Of a stretch of DNA of 64,000 bases, positions 25,609-33,760 are shown in pieces; positions within the stretch are counted from its first letter, which is position 1, and the number at the start of each line of letters is the position of its first letter. This DNA is from Streptomyces geranii. Lineage in GTDB: Bacteria > Actinomycetota > Actinomycetes > Streptomycetales > Streptomycetaceae. The stretch spans positions 1 through 64,000 of the forward strand of contig NZ_PJME01000047.1 in the NCBI RefSeq assembly GCF_002954775.1, written 5' to 3'. Below the pieces are notes generated by a model. That model did not search any database and was not told the origin of the DNA. It was given only the letters and a program-made list of their open reading frames with translations. The position numbers and the translations under genes are program-made.

Positions 25609-25615
25609 AGACAGG

Positions 25616-25643
25616 GTCTGACCAGGATGTTCCTCGGTCAGAC
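25616..25643 (+). terminator. Terminator of tRNA-Cys
   Basis: GTCTGACC (25616-25623) pairs with GGTCAGAC (25636-25643), with further agga/tcct pairing inside, starting 7 nt after the CCA end. The region to 25758 has no other gene. Confidence 0.7.
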
Positions 25644-25758
25644 AGGCTCCCCCAGGGCTGTGACACCCAGTCCGAACGGGGCTACGTAAGTCGCTTGGTC
25701 CATTCCGACCTGCTTAGCCCCCGTCCAAGGGGAGCCACACCCGATGTCGGCACAGGAC

Positions 25759-26385
25759 TCAGGTGTTGGCGGCGCCATAGCCCAGGACGTTGCCTTGCGG
25801 AAGCAGATATCCGATGTCCCGTCTCTGCGGCAACCTTCCTGCCAGCGTCGACGCGTCGGTGCAGCCAGAGACCTCGAAGCCGATGACCCCGAGGCTGAAG
25901 GAGGCACTCTGGAAGGCTTCGGTCCCGATGGCAGCCAGCCATTCGTCCATCACGTCGGACCTGAAGAACGGCCGACCGTCCCAGTACGTAAGACCCGCGT
26001 GACCCAGCGCACCGACGGGGACGTAAAAGTCCAGCCAGTCGCCGCTCTCATCACCGCCGCGGATCGCCACACAACCGCACACGACCAGTTGGCCCGTCGG
26101 CAGACGGACCTGGCCGTGGAGGTGGCCGAACTCGGTCAGTGAGGCAACCGTGCAAGGCACGGGATCCTGCTCCTCAGGTTCACGGTCTCTCTGCCCGAAG
26201 CACCCGTGAACGTCTGCGGCGGACCACAGAGCGCTCAGGACGGCCTGAAGCCTGGCATCGTCACTCGATCCGACCTCTATGGCCAGCTCGTAGTAGCCGT
26301 CGGACCAGTTGGTCTGGTCCCGGAAGGCGGCAGGATTCGTCACGGCGTGATCATGCGGCAGAAGCCGCTCCAATGCCACCCGCAT
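25759..26385 (-). CDS. Hypothetical protein next to tRNA-Cys, 208 aa
   Basis: I do not recognise it. The 208-residue protein has no signal or membrane segment. Features include SDGYYELAIEVGSSDD, a Cys-rich strand LVVCGCVAIRGG, and alternating beta-like and acidic segments. Third-position GC looks lower than in the flanking core genes, consistent with acquisition beside the tRNA. It reads toward the tRNA and is separated by 33 bp from the downstream end of an acetyltransferase gene. Confidence 0.6.
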   Translation of the reverse strand: MRVALERLLPHDHAVTNPAAFRDQTNWSDGYYELAIEVGSSDDARLQAVLSALWSAADVHGCFGQRDREPEEQDPVPCTVASLTEFGHLHGQVRLPTGQLVVCGCVAIRGGDESGDWLDFYVPVGALGHAGLTYWDGRPFFRSDVMDEWLAAIGTEAFQSASFSLGVIGFEVSGCTDASTLAGRLPQRRDIGYLLPQGNVLGYGAANT

Positions 26386-26418
26386 TCACGTGCACGGCCA
26401 GGCCGATTGAGATGCCCC

Positions 26419-27723
26419 TCAGAAACCGAAGGAGTTGTGCGGTTCGGGGTCGGTGCGGAACATCCGGGCCAGCCGGCCGATCGCGCCATCGGTGTGCGGC
26501 GTGATGTGGCCCGCGTACGTCAGGTCGTGCGCCGACATGCCTCCGAAGTAGAGCGAACTGAGCGCCGGTACCGTGATGGTCAGGTCCGCCTCCTGGTCGG
26601 TGGCGACGCAGGTCGCCGCGGCACCGTCTGCGCGGAGAAGCCATGTCCCGTTGTTGGCCGGACACATGCGGTCGCCGTCGACGGTGAACACCAACTCGCC
26701 GGCCACGTCGTAGGAACGTTGGGTCAGGGCGCGGGGAACGTCGAGGAGACGTGCCCAGAGGTTGTCCGACTGGCGGGTGATGCGCATCGCCCGTGGGCTC
26801 ACGAGCATCCACCTCAAGGGTTCCTCGCGCGGGCGGCCGGGCGCCACGATCGTCCTGGTGAGGTCGAAGTCGACCAGCACACTCCAGAGGGCGCGATAGG
26901 CCACCGGGGTCGTCGCCTCCAACGCCTCGACGACGAGCGTTCCCGCGTTACGTACGGTCGAGGACCACGGCAGGCGAAAATTGGCGATGCCGTCCACATC
27001 TCCGTGCTGGTCACGGTGGACGAGATACCGCAGTGGTCCGTTCGTGCCGTCCGCACCGTCGGACAGTCCGTCCCAGCGTCCGGGCAGGGGCGCAAGCTCA
27101 CCCACGCGGCTTGCCCGCACGTCCGCGTGCACCGTGGGCCAGAACTTCTTCGCCTGAGCGGCGTCGACCAACTCCAGCGAACCTGGATCCGGCGCTGCCG
27201 GAAGGAGGGCGGCCTCGTGACGGTCCAGCTCCCACCGCACGCGGTAGGTCGCCGGTGAGAAACCGAATCGGCCGTAGATGCTGCCCTCGCTCGCGCTGAG
27301 CATCGCCAACGGCTCGCCCCGGTCCAAGGCCGCCTCGAACATGGCCTGCATCATCCGCCGCAGGTGACCGCTTCGGCGATGGGTAGCGATCACCGCGGTG
27401 GCGGTGACGCCGGCCATCTTCACCGTGGTCCCGCCGGGGACCGTGACATCGAAGGAGATGGTGGCCGATGCGCCGACGCAGACCCCGTCGGCGAAAGTCG
27501 CGATCGGGTGGAAGGACTCGTCCTTGACGTCAGCTTCCGCCCACTTCTCCAGCTGCTCGGCGGTCGCCGGACCGCGCTGCGGAGGCCACGGCTCCGACCC
27601 TCCGTGCCACGCGGCATCGGCCGGCTCCCAGTTCGGCAACCCGTTCGCGTAAGGCAAAGCCAGGTAGTACGCGTTCATCTCATCGCGCCGTGGCGGGCGG
27701 ACCTGAATAGCCATGCCGGACAT
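26419..27723 (-). CDS. Eis-type GNAT N-acetyltransferase
   Basis: 434 aa. Matches the Eis architecture: an N-terminal GNAT domain with the acetyl-CoA pyrophosphate loop ATHRRSGHLRRMM and the EGSIYGRFGFSPAT signature, a second GNAT-like domain, and a C-terminal SCP2-like domain ending in HNSFGF, whose terminal carboxylate acts in catalysis in Eis. Eis enzymes acetylate amines on aminoglycosides and on protein lysines; the true substrate here is unknown. Start uncertain: ATG 27723 or ATG 27714, both with weak ribosome sites. It lies downstream of a small NTPase gene. Confidence 0.85.
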   Translation of the reverse strand: MSGMAIQVRPPRRDEMNAYYLALPYANGLPNWEPADAAWHGGSEPWPPQRGPATAEQLEKWAEADVKDESFHPIATFADGVCVGASATISFDVTVPGGTTVKMAGVTATAVIATHRRSGHLRRMMQAMFEAALDRGEPLAMLSASEGSIYGRFGFSPATYRVRWELDRHEAALLPAAPDPGSLELVDAAQAKKFWPTVHADVRASRVGELAPLPGRWDGLSDGADGTNGPLRYLVHRDQHGDVDGIANFRLPWSSTVRNAGTLVVEALEATTPVAYRALWSVLVDFDLTRTIVAPGRPREEPLRWMLVSPRAMRITRQSDNLWARLLDVPRALTQRSYDVAGELVFTVDGDRMCPANNGTWLLRADGAAATCVATDQEADLTITVPALSSLYFGGMSAHDLTYAGHITPHTDGAIGRLARMFRTDPEPHNSFGF

Positions 27724-27755
27724 TGCATCCGCCGCCACCACTTGCGCACAACCGA

Positions 27756-28343
27756 TTACTTGCGGGGTCGGTCCGGTGACCCTGCGGGTGCCTGACGCAC
27801 GGCATCCGCGATTGTCGAGTTCACCGTGGCGACGCGCTGGGCCAGGTCGCCGGCCGGGATGTCGATGATCTCGTAGCCGAACGCTCGGTAGCTCTCTTCG
27901 TGAATCCTCTCGAACTCCAGCGACTCCTCGAAACTGATCCGCCGGGCCGCCGTAGGCTCGCAGAAACCCAGATTGCGGACGAAGAGCACTTGCCGCTCGT
28001 AGACCCCTGCGGAGGTGATCCGGTCCAATTCCTCGGCCAGCGGCTGAGACACCGGCCGACCCAAGTAGGTGGCAAGGGCGTGGGTACAGACCGGTGATCG
28101 GTCGAAAACCTGAACAGAGCCGGTGCCTTCCGACTGGCGCTGCTGCTGTCGCTGTCGCTGCAGAGCGACGATCTCGTCGATGAAGGACGCCCGCGTCCAT
28201 GGCTGGTCCTCACCCAGGGCCTGCGCCTGCGCGATGACCGCCGTCGCCGCCTCTTCGACCACGCCGTAGCCAAGCTCCTCCAGGCACCGCAGGATCGATG
28301 TCTTGCCCGCGCCCGGGGTGCCGGTGAGAACGTACCGCCGCAT
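27756..28343 (-). CDS. AAA_28-type P-loop NTPase
   Basis: 195 aa. P-loop GTPGAGKTS at residues 8-16, and VFDRSPVCTHALATYLG as a DRS-type motif, fit the AAA_28 family of predicted nucleotide kinases/ATPases that often travel in accessory regions. No other domain. The start is ATG 28343. The acetyltransferase starts 32 nt past its stop, so the two may be co-transcribed. Role unknown; phosphorylation of a small molecule is plausible from the fold. Confidence 0.8.
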   Translation of the reverse strand: MRRYVLTGTPGAGKTSILRCLEELGYGVVEEAATAVIAQAQALGEDQPWTRASFIDEIVALQRQRQQQRQSEGTGSVQVFDRSPVCTHALATYLGRPVSQPLAEELDRITSAGVYERQVLFVRNLGFCEPTAARRISFEESLEFERIHEESYRAFGYEIIDIPAGDLAQRVATVNSTIADAVRQAPAGSPDRPRK

Positions 28344-28406
28344 GATCCGAGAATCCTTTCCAGGACAACGGGCCCATGGCGCCCAGGAGACCCTCGACGC
28401 GGAACT

Positions 28407-28440
28407 CGGCGGTCGGGGGTCGGCGGTCGGCGGTCGGGGG
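28407..28440. repeat. GGTCGGC/GGTCGGGGG tandem microsatellite
   Basis: Three to four imperfect CGGCGGTCGG(GGG) units in tandem, in the 164-bp gap between the SUKH-like gene and the NTPase gene. Confidence 0.75.
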
Positions 28441-28507
28441 ATCAGCAGTGTGCCCGTACGGGCCGTCCCTTAGCGCCGTCGGCAGCAGCCAGGTCGGCCT
28501 GGTCCTC

Positions 28508-29443
28508 TCAGCGCACCCGCCCCGCCTCCCCCTCGAAGTCGATCCTCCTCGCCCTGCGCAGCAGCCACAGCGTGTACGCGAAGGTCGCGACGTCCGTGTT
28601 CAGGCGGTGCAGGGTCGTCTCGGGCTCGTTCCAAGCCAGGAGCGTGCCCGTTCTGCCGTCCAGGACCAGGCTGTTGTCCTGCGTCAGAGCGCCAAGGCGG
28701 ATCAAGTCCGCCGCTCCCTGCGGGAGTTCCGTCGGCGTGTCCTCGTCCGCGCAGTACTCCGCCAGCGTCGGCAGCGGTATCTCCGTGTCGAGGTGGAAGT
28801 GGCAGTCGTCCTCCGGGAGGCCCGTGGACGAAAGGAAAACGCGCGTCGGCTCGTGGGTGAGCGTGGGTGGGAAGTCGAGGGGCTCGAAGCGGGCCACCCT
28901 GCCGTGGCCGAACTCCTGCTCCAGGAGCCGGGCCGGGAGGTCCAGGGCCAGCCCCGACTCCGTGCCGGGGGTCGCGATCCTCGCCAGTGGGCGGATCAGC
29001 GCGGCCATCTTCCAGTACGGCAGCACATCGGCGTTGGCGCTCCGCGCGAACACCGTCAGCAGGTGACGGGACGTCTCCGCCACCGTCCGGGCGCCCGACC
29101 GGCCCGCGTACGACGCGAAACGGCCTCGTGCCACCGCCAGTTCCTCCGTCGCCGCCGCGAATCGCAGCAGCGCTTCCAGTGCGGACGCCGGCGGGCGCCG
29201 GGCCGACGACGTACGGCGGTCGGGCGCGCGGTGCCGCGTCCTCGGCGGCTCCCCCGTCGCGTTCGCCATCGCCCGCAGAACGTCATTGCGCAGAGCACCA
29301 TTTCGCAGCGCGCCGAACCTCAGCCGACCCCGACCGGCCGGCAGCGCCACGCGCGTCAGCGACTCGGCCCTGGTCCTGGCTTTGGTACCGGTACCAGGAC
29401 CGGTACCGATCCCGTTCCTGGTCAGCGTGTTCGTCTTGCTCAT
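28508..29443 (-). CDS. SUKH-4-like immunity-type protein with low-complexity N-terminus
   Basis: 311 aa. The C-terminal ~190 residues resemble the SUKH-4 family: VFLSSTGLPEDDCHFHLD, a central LIRLGALTQDNSLVLDGRTGTLLAW block, and the final YTLWLLRRARRIDF helix. SUKH proteins are classic immunity proteins to contact-dependent and polymorphic toxins, though many Streptomyces copies stand alone. The first ~110 residues are a Thr/Gly- then Arg/Ala-rich tail with a short GTGPGTGT repeat and no fold that I can name. ATG 29443 has GGGGGA 5-8 nt upstream. No toxin gene is adjacent. Confidence 0.7.
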   Translation of the reverse strand: MSKTNTLTRNGIGTGPGTGTKARTRAESLTRVALPAGRGRLRFGALRNGALRNDVLRAMANATGEPPRTRHRAPDRRTSSARRPPASALEALLRFAAATEELAVARGRFASYAGRSGARTVAETSRHLLTVFARSANADVLPYWKMAALIRPLARIATPGTESGLALDLPARLLEQEFGHGRVARFEPLDFPPTLTHEPTRVFLSSTGLPEDDCHFHLDTEIPLPTLAEYCADEDTPTELPQGAADLIRLGALTQDNSLVLDGRTGTLLAWNEPETTLHRLNTDVATFAYTLWLLRRARRIDFEGEAGRVR

Positions 29444-29610
29444 GGTGTCCCCCGTGCATGGTTGTTCGCAGTCCCCCGCACGACGTCCAACACCTTCGTC
29501 GCCCGGCAGGCCCTCCCACTGACCAGAACACTACCCGCCACCACTGACAACGGCCCCTGACCTGCGACAGAGCAGCAAATCAGCCCCCAGCCGCTCAGCG
29601 GCCCAGCCCG

Positions 29611-29736
29611 TCAGCCGAAGTACACCCCACCCGCGACCACCACAACCGCCGCCACCACGAACAGCAGCACCCACGCCAGCACCTTGCCCGGCGTCGGCCC
29701 GGGCTCGTAGCGCGGTTCGTTCTCCGGAGTCGTCAT
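29611..29736 (-). CDS. 41-aa single-pass membrane peptide coupled to the XDH operon
   Basis: MTTPENEPRYEPGPTPGK leads into one membrane helix (VLAWVLLFVVAAVVVVAGGVYF). The ATG at 29736 overlaps the molybdopterin-subunit stop by 4 nt (ATGA), so it should be translated with the operon. It may tether or stabilise the complex at the membrane; this is speculation. The coding nature is supported by the precise overlap and the hydrophobic pattern. Confidence 0.65.
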   Translation of the reverse strand: MTTPENEPRYEPGPTPGKVLAWVLLFVVAAVVVVAGGVYFG

Positions 29737-32042
29737 GTGGCCGTCACCACCGCCGCCTGCGGGCGGATCGGCAGGCGGTTCACCGGGCGGCCCGTCGCCG
29801 CGCGTACCGCCGAGGCGATGGCCGCCGGGGACGTCACCACCGGTACCGCGCTCGCCGCCTTCGCGCCGAAGGGGGCCACCACGTCCCGTTCTTCGACCAG
29901 TTTCACGATGCGGATGTCCGGGGCGTCCAGCGCCGTCGGGAGGGCGTAGCCCGTGAGGTCCGGGTGGCGGATCAGCCCGCGCGCGGAGCGCAGGTTTTCG
30001 GTCAGGGCGATGCCTACGCCCTGGGTCACGCCCGCCTCGATACGGGCTTCCAGCTGCGCCGGGTTCAGCACCCTGCCCACGTCCTGGGCCAGCGCCAGCT
30101 CCACCACCCGTACCGAGCCCAGCTCGATGTCCACGTCGACCACCGCGCGGATCGCGCAGAAGGCGAGGCCCACGAACGCGTCGCCCTGGCCCGCCTCGTC
30201 GAGCGGTTCCGTGGGGTGCGGGCGGCACTGGGCCGTGGCCCAGAGTTCCTTGCCGTCCATCGCCTCCGTCACCGTGGTCGACAGGACGCCGTCGTACGAG
30301 GTGATCTTGCCGTCGGTGATCTGCAGCAGCTCCGTGGACATGCCGAACTTGTGCGCCAGGGGCTGGAGGAGCTGGGTGCGGACCATCTTCGCCGCCCGTT
30401 CCACCGCGCCGCCCGACACCCAGGTGTGGCGGCCCCGCGCGCCGGGGCCCGCCGGGGGCTGGTCGGTGTCGACCGGGGCCACGTGGACCTCGTCGATACC
30501 CAGCGTCTCCTGGACGATCTGGCGGGCCAGGGTGGTGAAGCCCTGGCCTGTCTCCACCGCCGCGCACAGGACCGTCGCGATGCCGTCGTGGACCTTCACC
30601 GTGGCCGTCGAGACCTCGTCCGCGCCCTCGGCGCCGAGCATGTGGACCATGCCCAGGCCGTAGCCGACGCCCCGGCGGACCGCGCCCGGTTCGCCCGCGC
30701 CCTCGGGGCCGCCCGGGAGCAGCCACTCGTCCTCGGGGGTGTCCTTGGGGAGCGGGGGGAGCGGGAAGTCCCGTACCGCTTGCAGCAGTTCGGCCACCGG
30801 GGCCGGGCAGGTGACCGACTGGCCGGTCGGGAGTACGTCCCCTGTGGCCATCGCGTTGCGCAGGCGAAGCTCCGCGGGGTCGACGCCGAGCTTCTTCGCG
30901 AGCTTGTCCATCTGGGCCTCGTAGGCCGCGCAGACCTGCATCGCGCCCTCGCCGCGGACATGGCCGGAGGGGGGGTTGTTGGTGCGCACCGCCCAGCCCT
31001 CGATGAAGGCGTTGGGGACGACGTACGGGCCGCAGGCGAAGGAGACGGCCGCCGCGAGGGCCTCCGAGGAGGTGTCCGCGTACGCGCCCGCGTCCAGCAG
31101 GATCTGTGCCTCGACCTTGACGAGCTTGCCGTCGGTGTCCGCGTGGTGGCGGTAGCGGAGGAGGGTGGGGTGCCTGTGGACGTGGCCCAGGAAGGACTCC
31201 TCCCTGGTCGCCGTCAGTTTCACCGGGCAGCCCGTTTTCAGCGCCAGCAGGCCCAGCGGGAGCTGGAAGCCCTGGTCCTCGCGGTCGGCGGTGGCGCCGG
31301 GGACGCCCGTGACCACCACCTTCACGCGCTCCGGTTCCAGGCCGTAGCAGGCGGCTGCCGCGTCTCGGTCGCCGTGCGGGTCCGTCGACGCGAGGTACAG
31401 CTCCACGCCGCCGTCGGGGCGCGGTACCGCGAGGCCCGCCTCCGCGCCGATGGGGGCGGGGTCCTGGCGGCCGATGCGGTAGAGGCCCTCGACGACGATC
31501 TCGCCGACCGCGTCCGGGTCGCCGTGGCGCAGCGGGATGTGGCGGATCAGGTTGCCGTCGGGGTGCAGGGGTTCGGCCTCGAAGGCCTGCTCGGGGTCGG
31601 TGACCGGGTCGAGTACTTCGTACTCGACGATGACGGCCGCCGCCGCCATGCGCGCGGTGTCCGGGTGGTCGGCGGCGACGGCGGCGATGGGCTCGCCATG
31701 GTGGCGTACGACCTCGGAGGCGAACATCGGGCGGTCGGCCCGGCCCCGGCCGTGCAGTTCGGCGCCCGGCACGTCCTCGTGCGTGACGACGGCCCGTACG
31801 CCGGGCATGTCCCGCGCGTGGGTGGTGTCGATGGAGAGGATGCGCGCGTGCGGGTGCGGTGAGCGCAGTACGGCGGCCCACAGGAGGCCCTCGGCCCACA
31901 GGTCGGCCGCGTACGGGAAGGTGCCCTCGGTCTTCGCGCGCGCGTCGGCGGCCGGGAGGGACACGCCGAGGCCGTGCGGGAGCGCCTCCGCGTCGTGGGC
32001 TGCCTCCGCGGACGTGGTCGCGGTGGCGGCTTCGTTGCTCAC
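29733..32042 (-). CDS. Xanthine-dehydrogenase-family molybdopterin-binding subunit
   Basis: 769 aa. Large Mo-cofactor subunit: N-terminal a/b hammerhead (SLPAADARAKTEGTFPYAADL), then the Mo-binding domains with VETGQGFTTLARQIVQETLGI and HVRGEGAMQV. In characterised xanthine dehydrogenases a catalytic Glu lies near the C-terminus in a GxGE(P)P motif after GAK. Here the sequence reads APFGAKAASAVPVV, so that Glu is replaced. The enzyme may therefore be inactive as a purine hydroxylase, or use another chemistry or a redox-only role. The start is GTG 32042 overlapping the Fe-S gene stop (GTGA). It forms a heterotrimer with the next two products. Cytoplasmic. Confidence 0.9.
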   Translation of the reverse strand: MSNEAATATTSAEAAHDAEALPHGLGVSLPAADARAKTEGTFPYAADLWAEGLLWAAVLRSPHPHARILSIDTTHARDMPGVRAVVTHEDVPGAELHGRGRADRPMFASEVVRHHGEPIAAVAADHPDTARMAAAAVIVEYEVLDPVTDPEQAFEAEPLHPDGNLIRHIPLRHGDPDAVGEIVVEGLYRIGRQDPAPIGAEAGLAVPRPDGGVELYLASTDPHGDRDAAAACYGLEPERVKVVVTGVPGATADREDQGFQLPLGLLALKTGCPVKLTATREESFLGHVHRHPTLLRYRHHADTDGKLVKVEAQILLDAGAYADTSSEALAAAVSFACGPYVVPNAFIEGWAVRTNNPPSGHVRGEGAMQVCAAYEAQMDKLAKKLGVDPAELRLRNAMATGDVLPTGQSVTCPAPVAELLQAVRDFPLPPLPKDTPEDEWLLPGGPEGAGEPGAVRRGVGYGLGMVHMLGAEGADEVSTATVKVHDGIATVLCAAVETGQGFTTLARQIVQETLGIDEVHVAPVDTDQPPAGPGARGRHTWVSGGAVERAAKMVRTQLLQPLAHKFGMSTELLQITDGKITSYDGVLSTTVTEAMDGKELWATAQCRPHPTEPLDEAGQGDAFVGLAFCAIRAVVDVDIELGSVRVVELALAQDVGRVLNPAQLEARIEAGVTQGVGIALTENLRSARGLIRHPDLTGYALPTALDAPDIRIVKLVEERDVVAPFGAKAASAVPVVTSPAAIASAVRAATGRPVNRLPIRPQAAVVTAT

Positions 32043-33760
32043 GTCTGGCCTCCGTCCTGGCCGTGAGTCTGGTCGTACGCCTGCGAGTCGTGGTTGCGGG
32101 CGGGCTCGAAGCCCGGCGCGTCGAACGCCGAGGAGTTGACCCCGCCCGCGCCCGGTCCTGCCTGGTGCGGGATGCGGGCCTCGCCGTCCTCCGCCTCGGC
32201 GTCGGCGGCGTGCGCCTCGCGTTCGGCGACGACCTCGCGGACCGCCTCCAGGACACCCCGGTAGCCGGAGCAGCGGCACAGGTTGCCGCACAGGGCCTGG
32301 CGGGTCTCCAGGTCGGTCGGGGCGGGGTTGCCCTCCAGCAGGTCGTGCACGGTCATCGCCATCCCGGGGACACAGAATCCGCACTGCACCGCGCCGCACT
32401 TGGCGAGCGCGCGCTGCACGTCCGAGGGCTGGCCCTCGGTGGCGAGGCCCTCCACGGTGCGCACCTCGCTGCCCGCGGCGGTGACCGCGGGCACCAGGCA
32501 GGAGGCGACGAGCCGCCCGTCCACCTGGACGTTGCAGGCGCCGCACTCGCCCTGGGAGCAGCCGTCCTTGGCGCCGGCGAGGCCGAGGCGCTCGCGCAGG
32601 ACGTAGAGCAGCGACTCGCCGATCCAGGCGTCGGTGACGGGCCGGTCGGAGCCGTTGACGCGCAGGACGTAGGAGGCGAGGGGGTGTTCCTCGCCGGGCA
32701 TCGAGGGGGCGTCGTCGTCCGCGGCCTCCTCGGCTGCGGACGTCCCGTCGGCCGCCTCGGCACCGGATGCCTCGGAGTCCGCCTCCGGCTCGCCCTCCAC
32801 GGGCTCCTCAGCGGCCTCCGGCGAGCCTTCCGGCCCGGTGGCCGGGTCCGGGTCCGTGACGGCCTCCACGGGGCCGTCAGGGCCCTCGCCGGGGTCGTGC
32901 GGGGATCCGGCGGGGCCATGATCCCCGTCGGCGACCGCGTGACCGGCTTCGGACGCGCCACGACCGGAGACGTCGGCAGGATGACTGCCGCCGTCGGCCG
33001 GATGACCGGTTCCGACGGCCGGGTGACCGGCGCCGCCCGTTTCCTGCGCGGTCTCGGGCGCGTACGTCGCCTCCGGGCCCGGCGCGAGGCCGTGCTCGCG
33101 CCGCCGCTCGGCCTCGGGTGCCCAGGCCTGTCCCGCGCCCTCCGTCGCCCAGGGCGCGGGCGCTCCGCCGGGGAGCGTGGCGGGCGGCGTGCCGCCCCAC
33201 TGCTCGACGAGCGCGGATGTACTGAACTCGCCCGATTCGTCCGGAAGATCACCACCGGCGACGGGGATGCGCCACTCCCCCGTGACCTCGCGGCCCGGCG
33301 TGCCGGGTGCCGCGCCCGCCTGCGCGGCGGCGCTCTGGTCGAAGGCCCACTGTCCGGTGGAACTCTGCTCGTACGTGAAGCCGTCGTGCAGGGTCTGCGG
33401 GGAGTCCTGGGAGGCGGGGTTCGGGTCCGGCCAGCGGTCGCCGCCGGGGGGCGCGGGCGGCGCACCCCAGGCGCCCGGCCCGCCCGCGGAGCCGTCCTCG
33501 GCCCCGGTACCCGGCGCCGCGGCGATCTGCGGGGGCACGTACCCGTGGCCGGGCGCGGCCAGCGGACTGTCCACGGAGGCGAGGAACGCGTCGATGCCCC
33601 CCTCGGGGAGCTTCACGAAGGCGGTGGCGCCGTCGTCGTAGTCGCCCTGGGGCAGCGGGTCCCAACGGCCGCCGGTGCGGGGGGCGCCCTCTTCGCGCGC
33701 CCCCTGTCCGCCCCCGCGACCGTCCCCGTACTGGTCGTCGCTGTACTGGTCGTCGGTCAC
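32039..33760 (-). CDS. 2Fe-2S subunit of the XDH-family enzyme with a long disordered N-terminus
   Basis: 573 aa, against ~160-200 aa for the family. Only the last ~215 residues form the standard subunit: plant-type 2Fe-2S motif C-x4-C-x2-C-x11-C (CSQGECGAC...C), and the helical 2Fe-2S domain with CGFC and CRC. Residues 1-358 are acidic, Gly/Pro/Glu-rich low complexity with short HPA-type repeats (GHPAVGTGHPADGGSHPAD). GTG 33760 has GGGGAGGG about 8 nt upstream and overlaps the FAD gene stop by 4 nt, so the long form is the real one. It relays electrons from Mo to FAD. The tail's role is unknown. Confidence 0.88.
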   Translation of the reverse strand: MTDDQYSDDQYGDGRGGGQGAREEGAPRTGGRWDPLPQGDYDDGATAFVKLPEGGIDAFLASVDSPLAAPGHGYVPPQIAAAPGTGAEDGSAGGPGAWGAPPAPPGGDRWPDPNPASQDSPQTLHDGFTYEQSSTGQWAFDQSAAAQAGAAPGTPGREVTGEWRIPVAGGDLPDESGEFSTSALVEQWGGTPPATLPGGAPAPWATEGAGQAWAPEAERRREHGLAPGPEATYAPETAQETGGAGHPAVGTGHPADGGSHPADVSGRGASEAGHAVADGDHGPAGSPHDPGEGPDGPVEAVTDPDPATGPEGSPEAAEEPVEGEPEADSEASGAEAADGTSAAEEAADDDAPSMPGEEHPLASYVLRVNGSDRPVTDAWIGESLLYVLRERLGLAGAKDGCSQGECGACNVQVDGRLVASCLVPAVTAAGSEVRTVEGLATEGQPSDVQRALAKCGAVQCGFCVPGMAMTVHDLLEGNPAPTDLETRQALCGNLCRCSGYRGVLEAVREVVAEREAHAADAEAEDGEARIPHQAGPGAGGVNSSAFDAPGFEPARNHDSQAYDQTHGQDGGQT

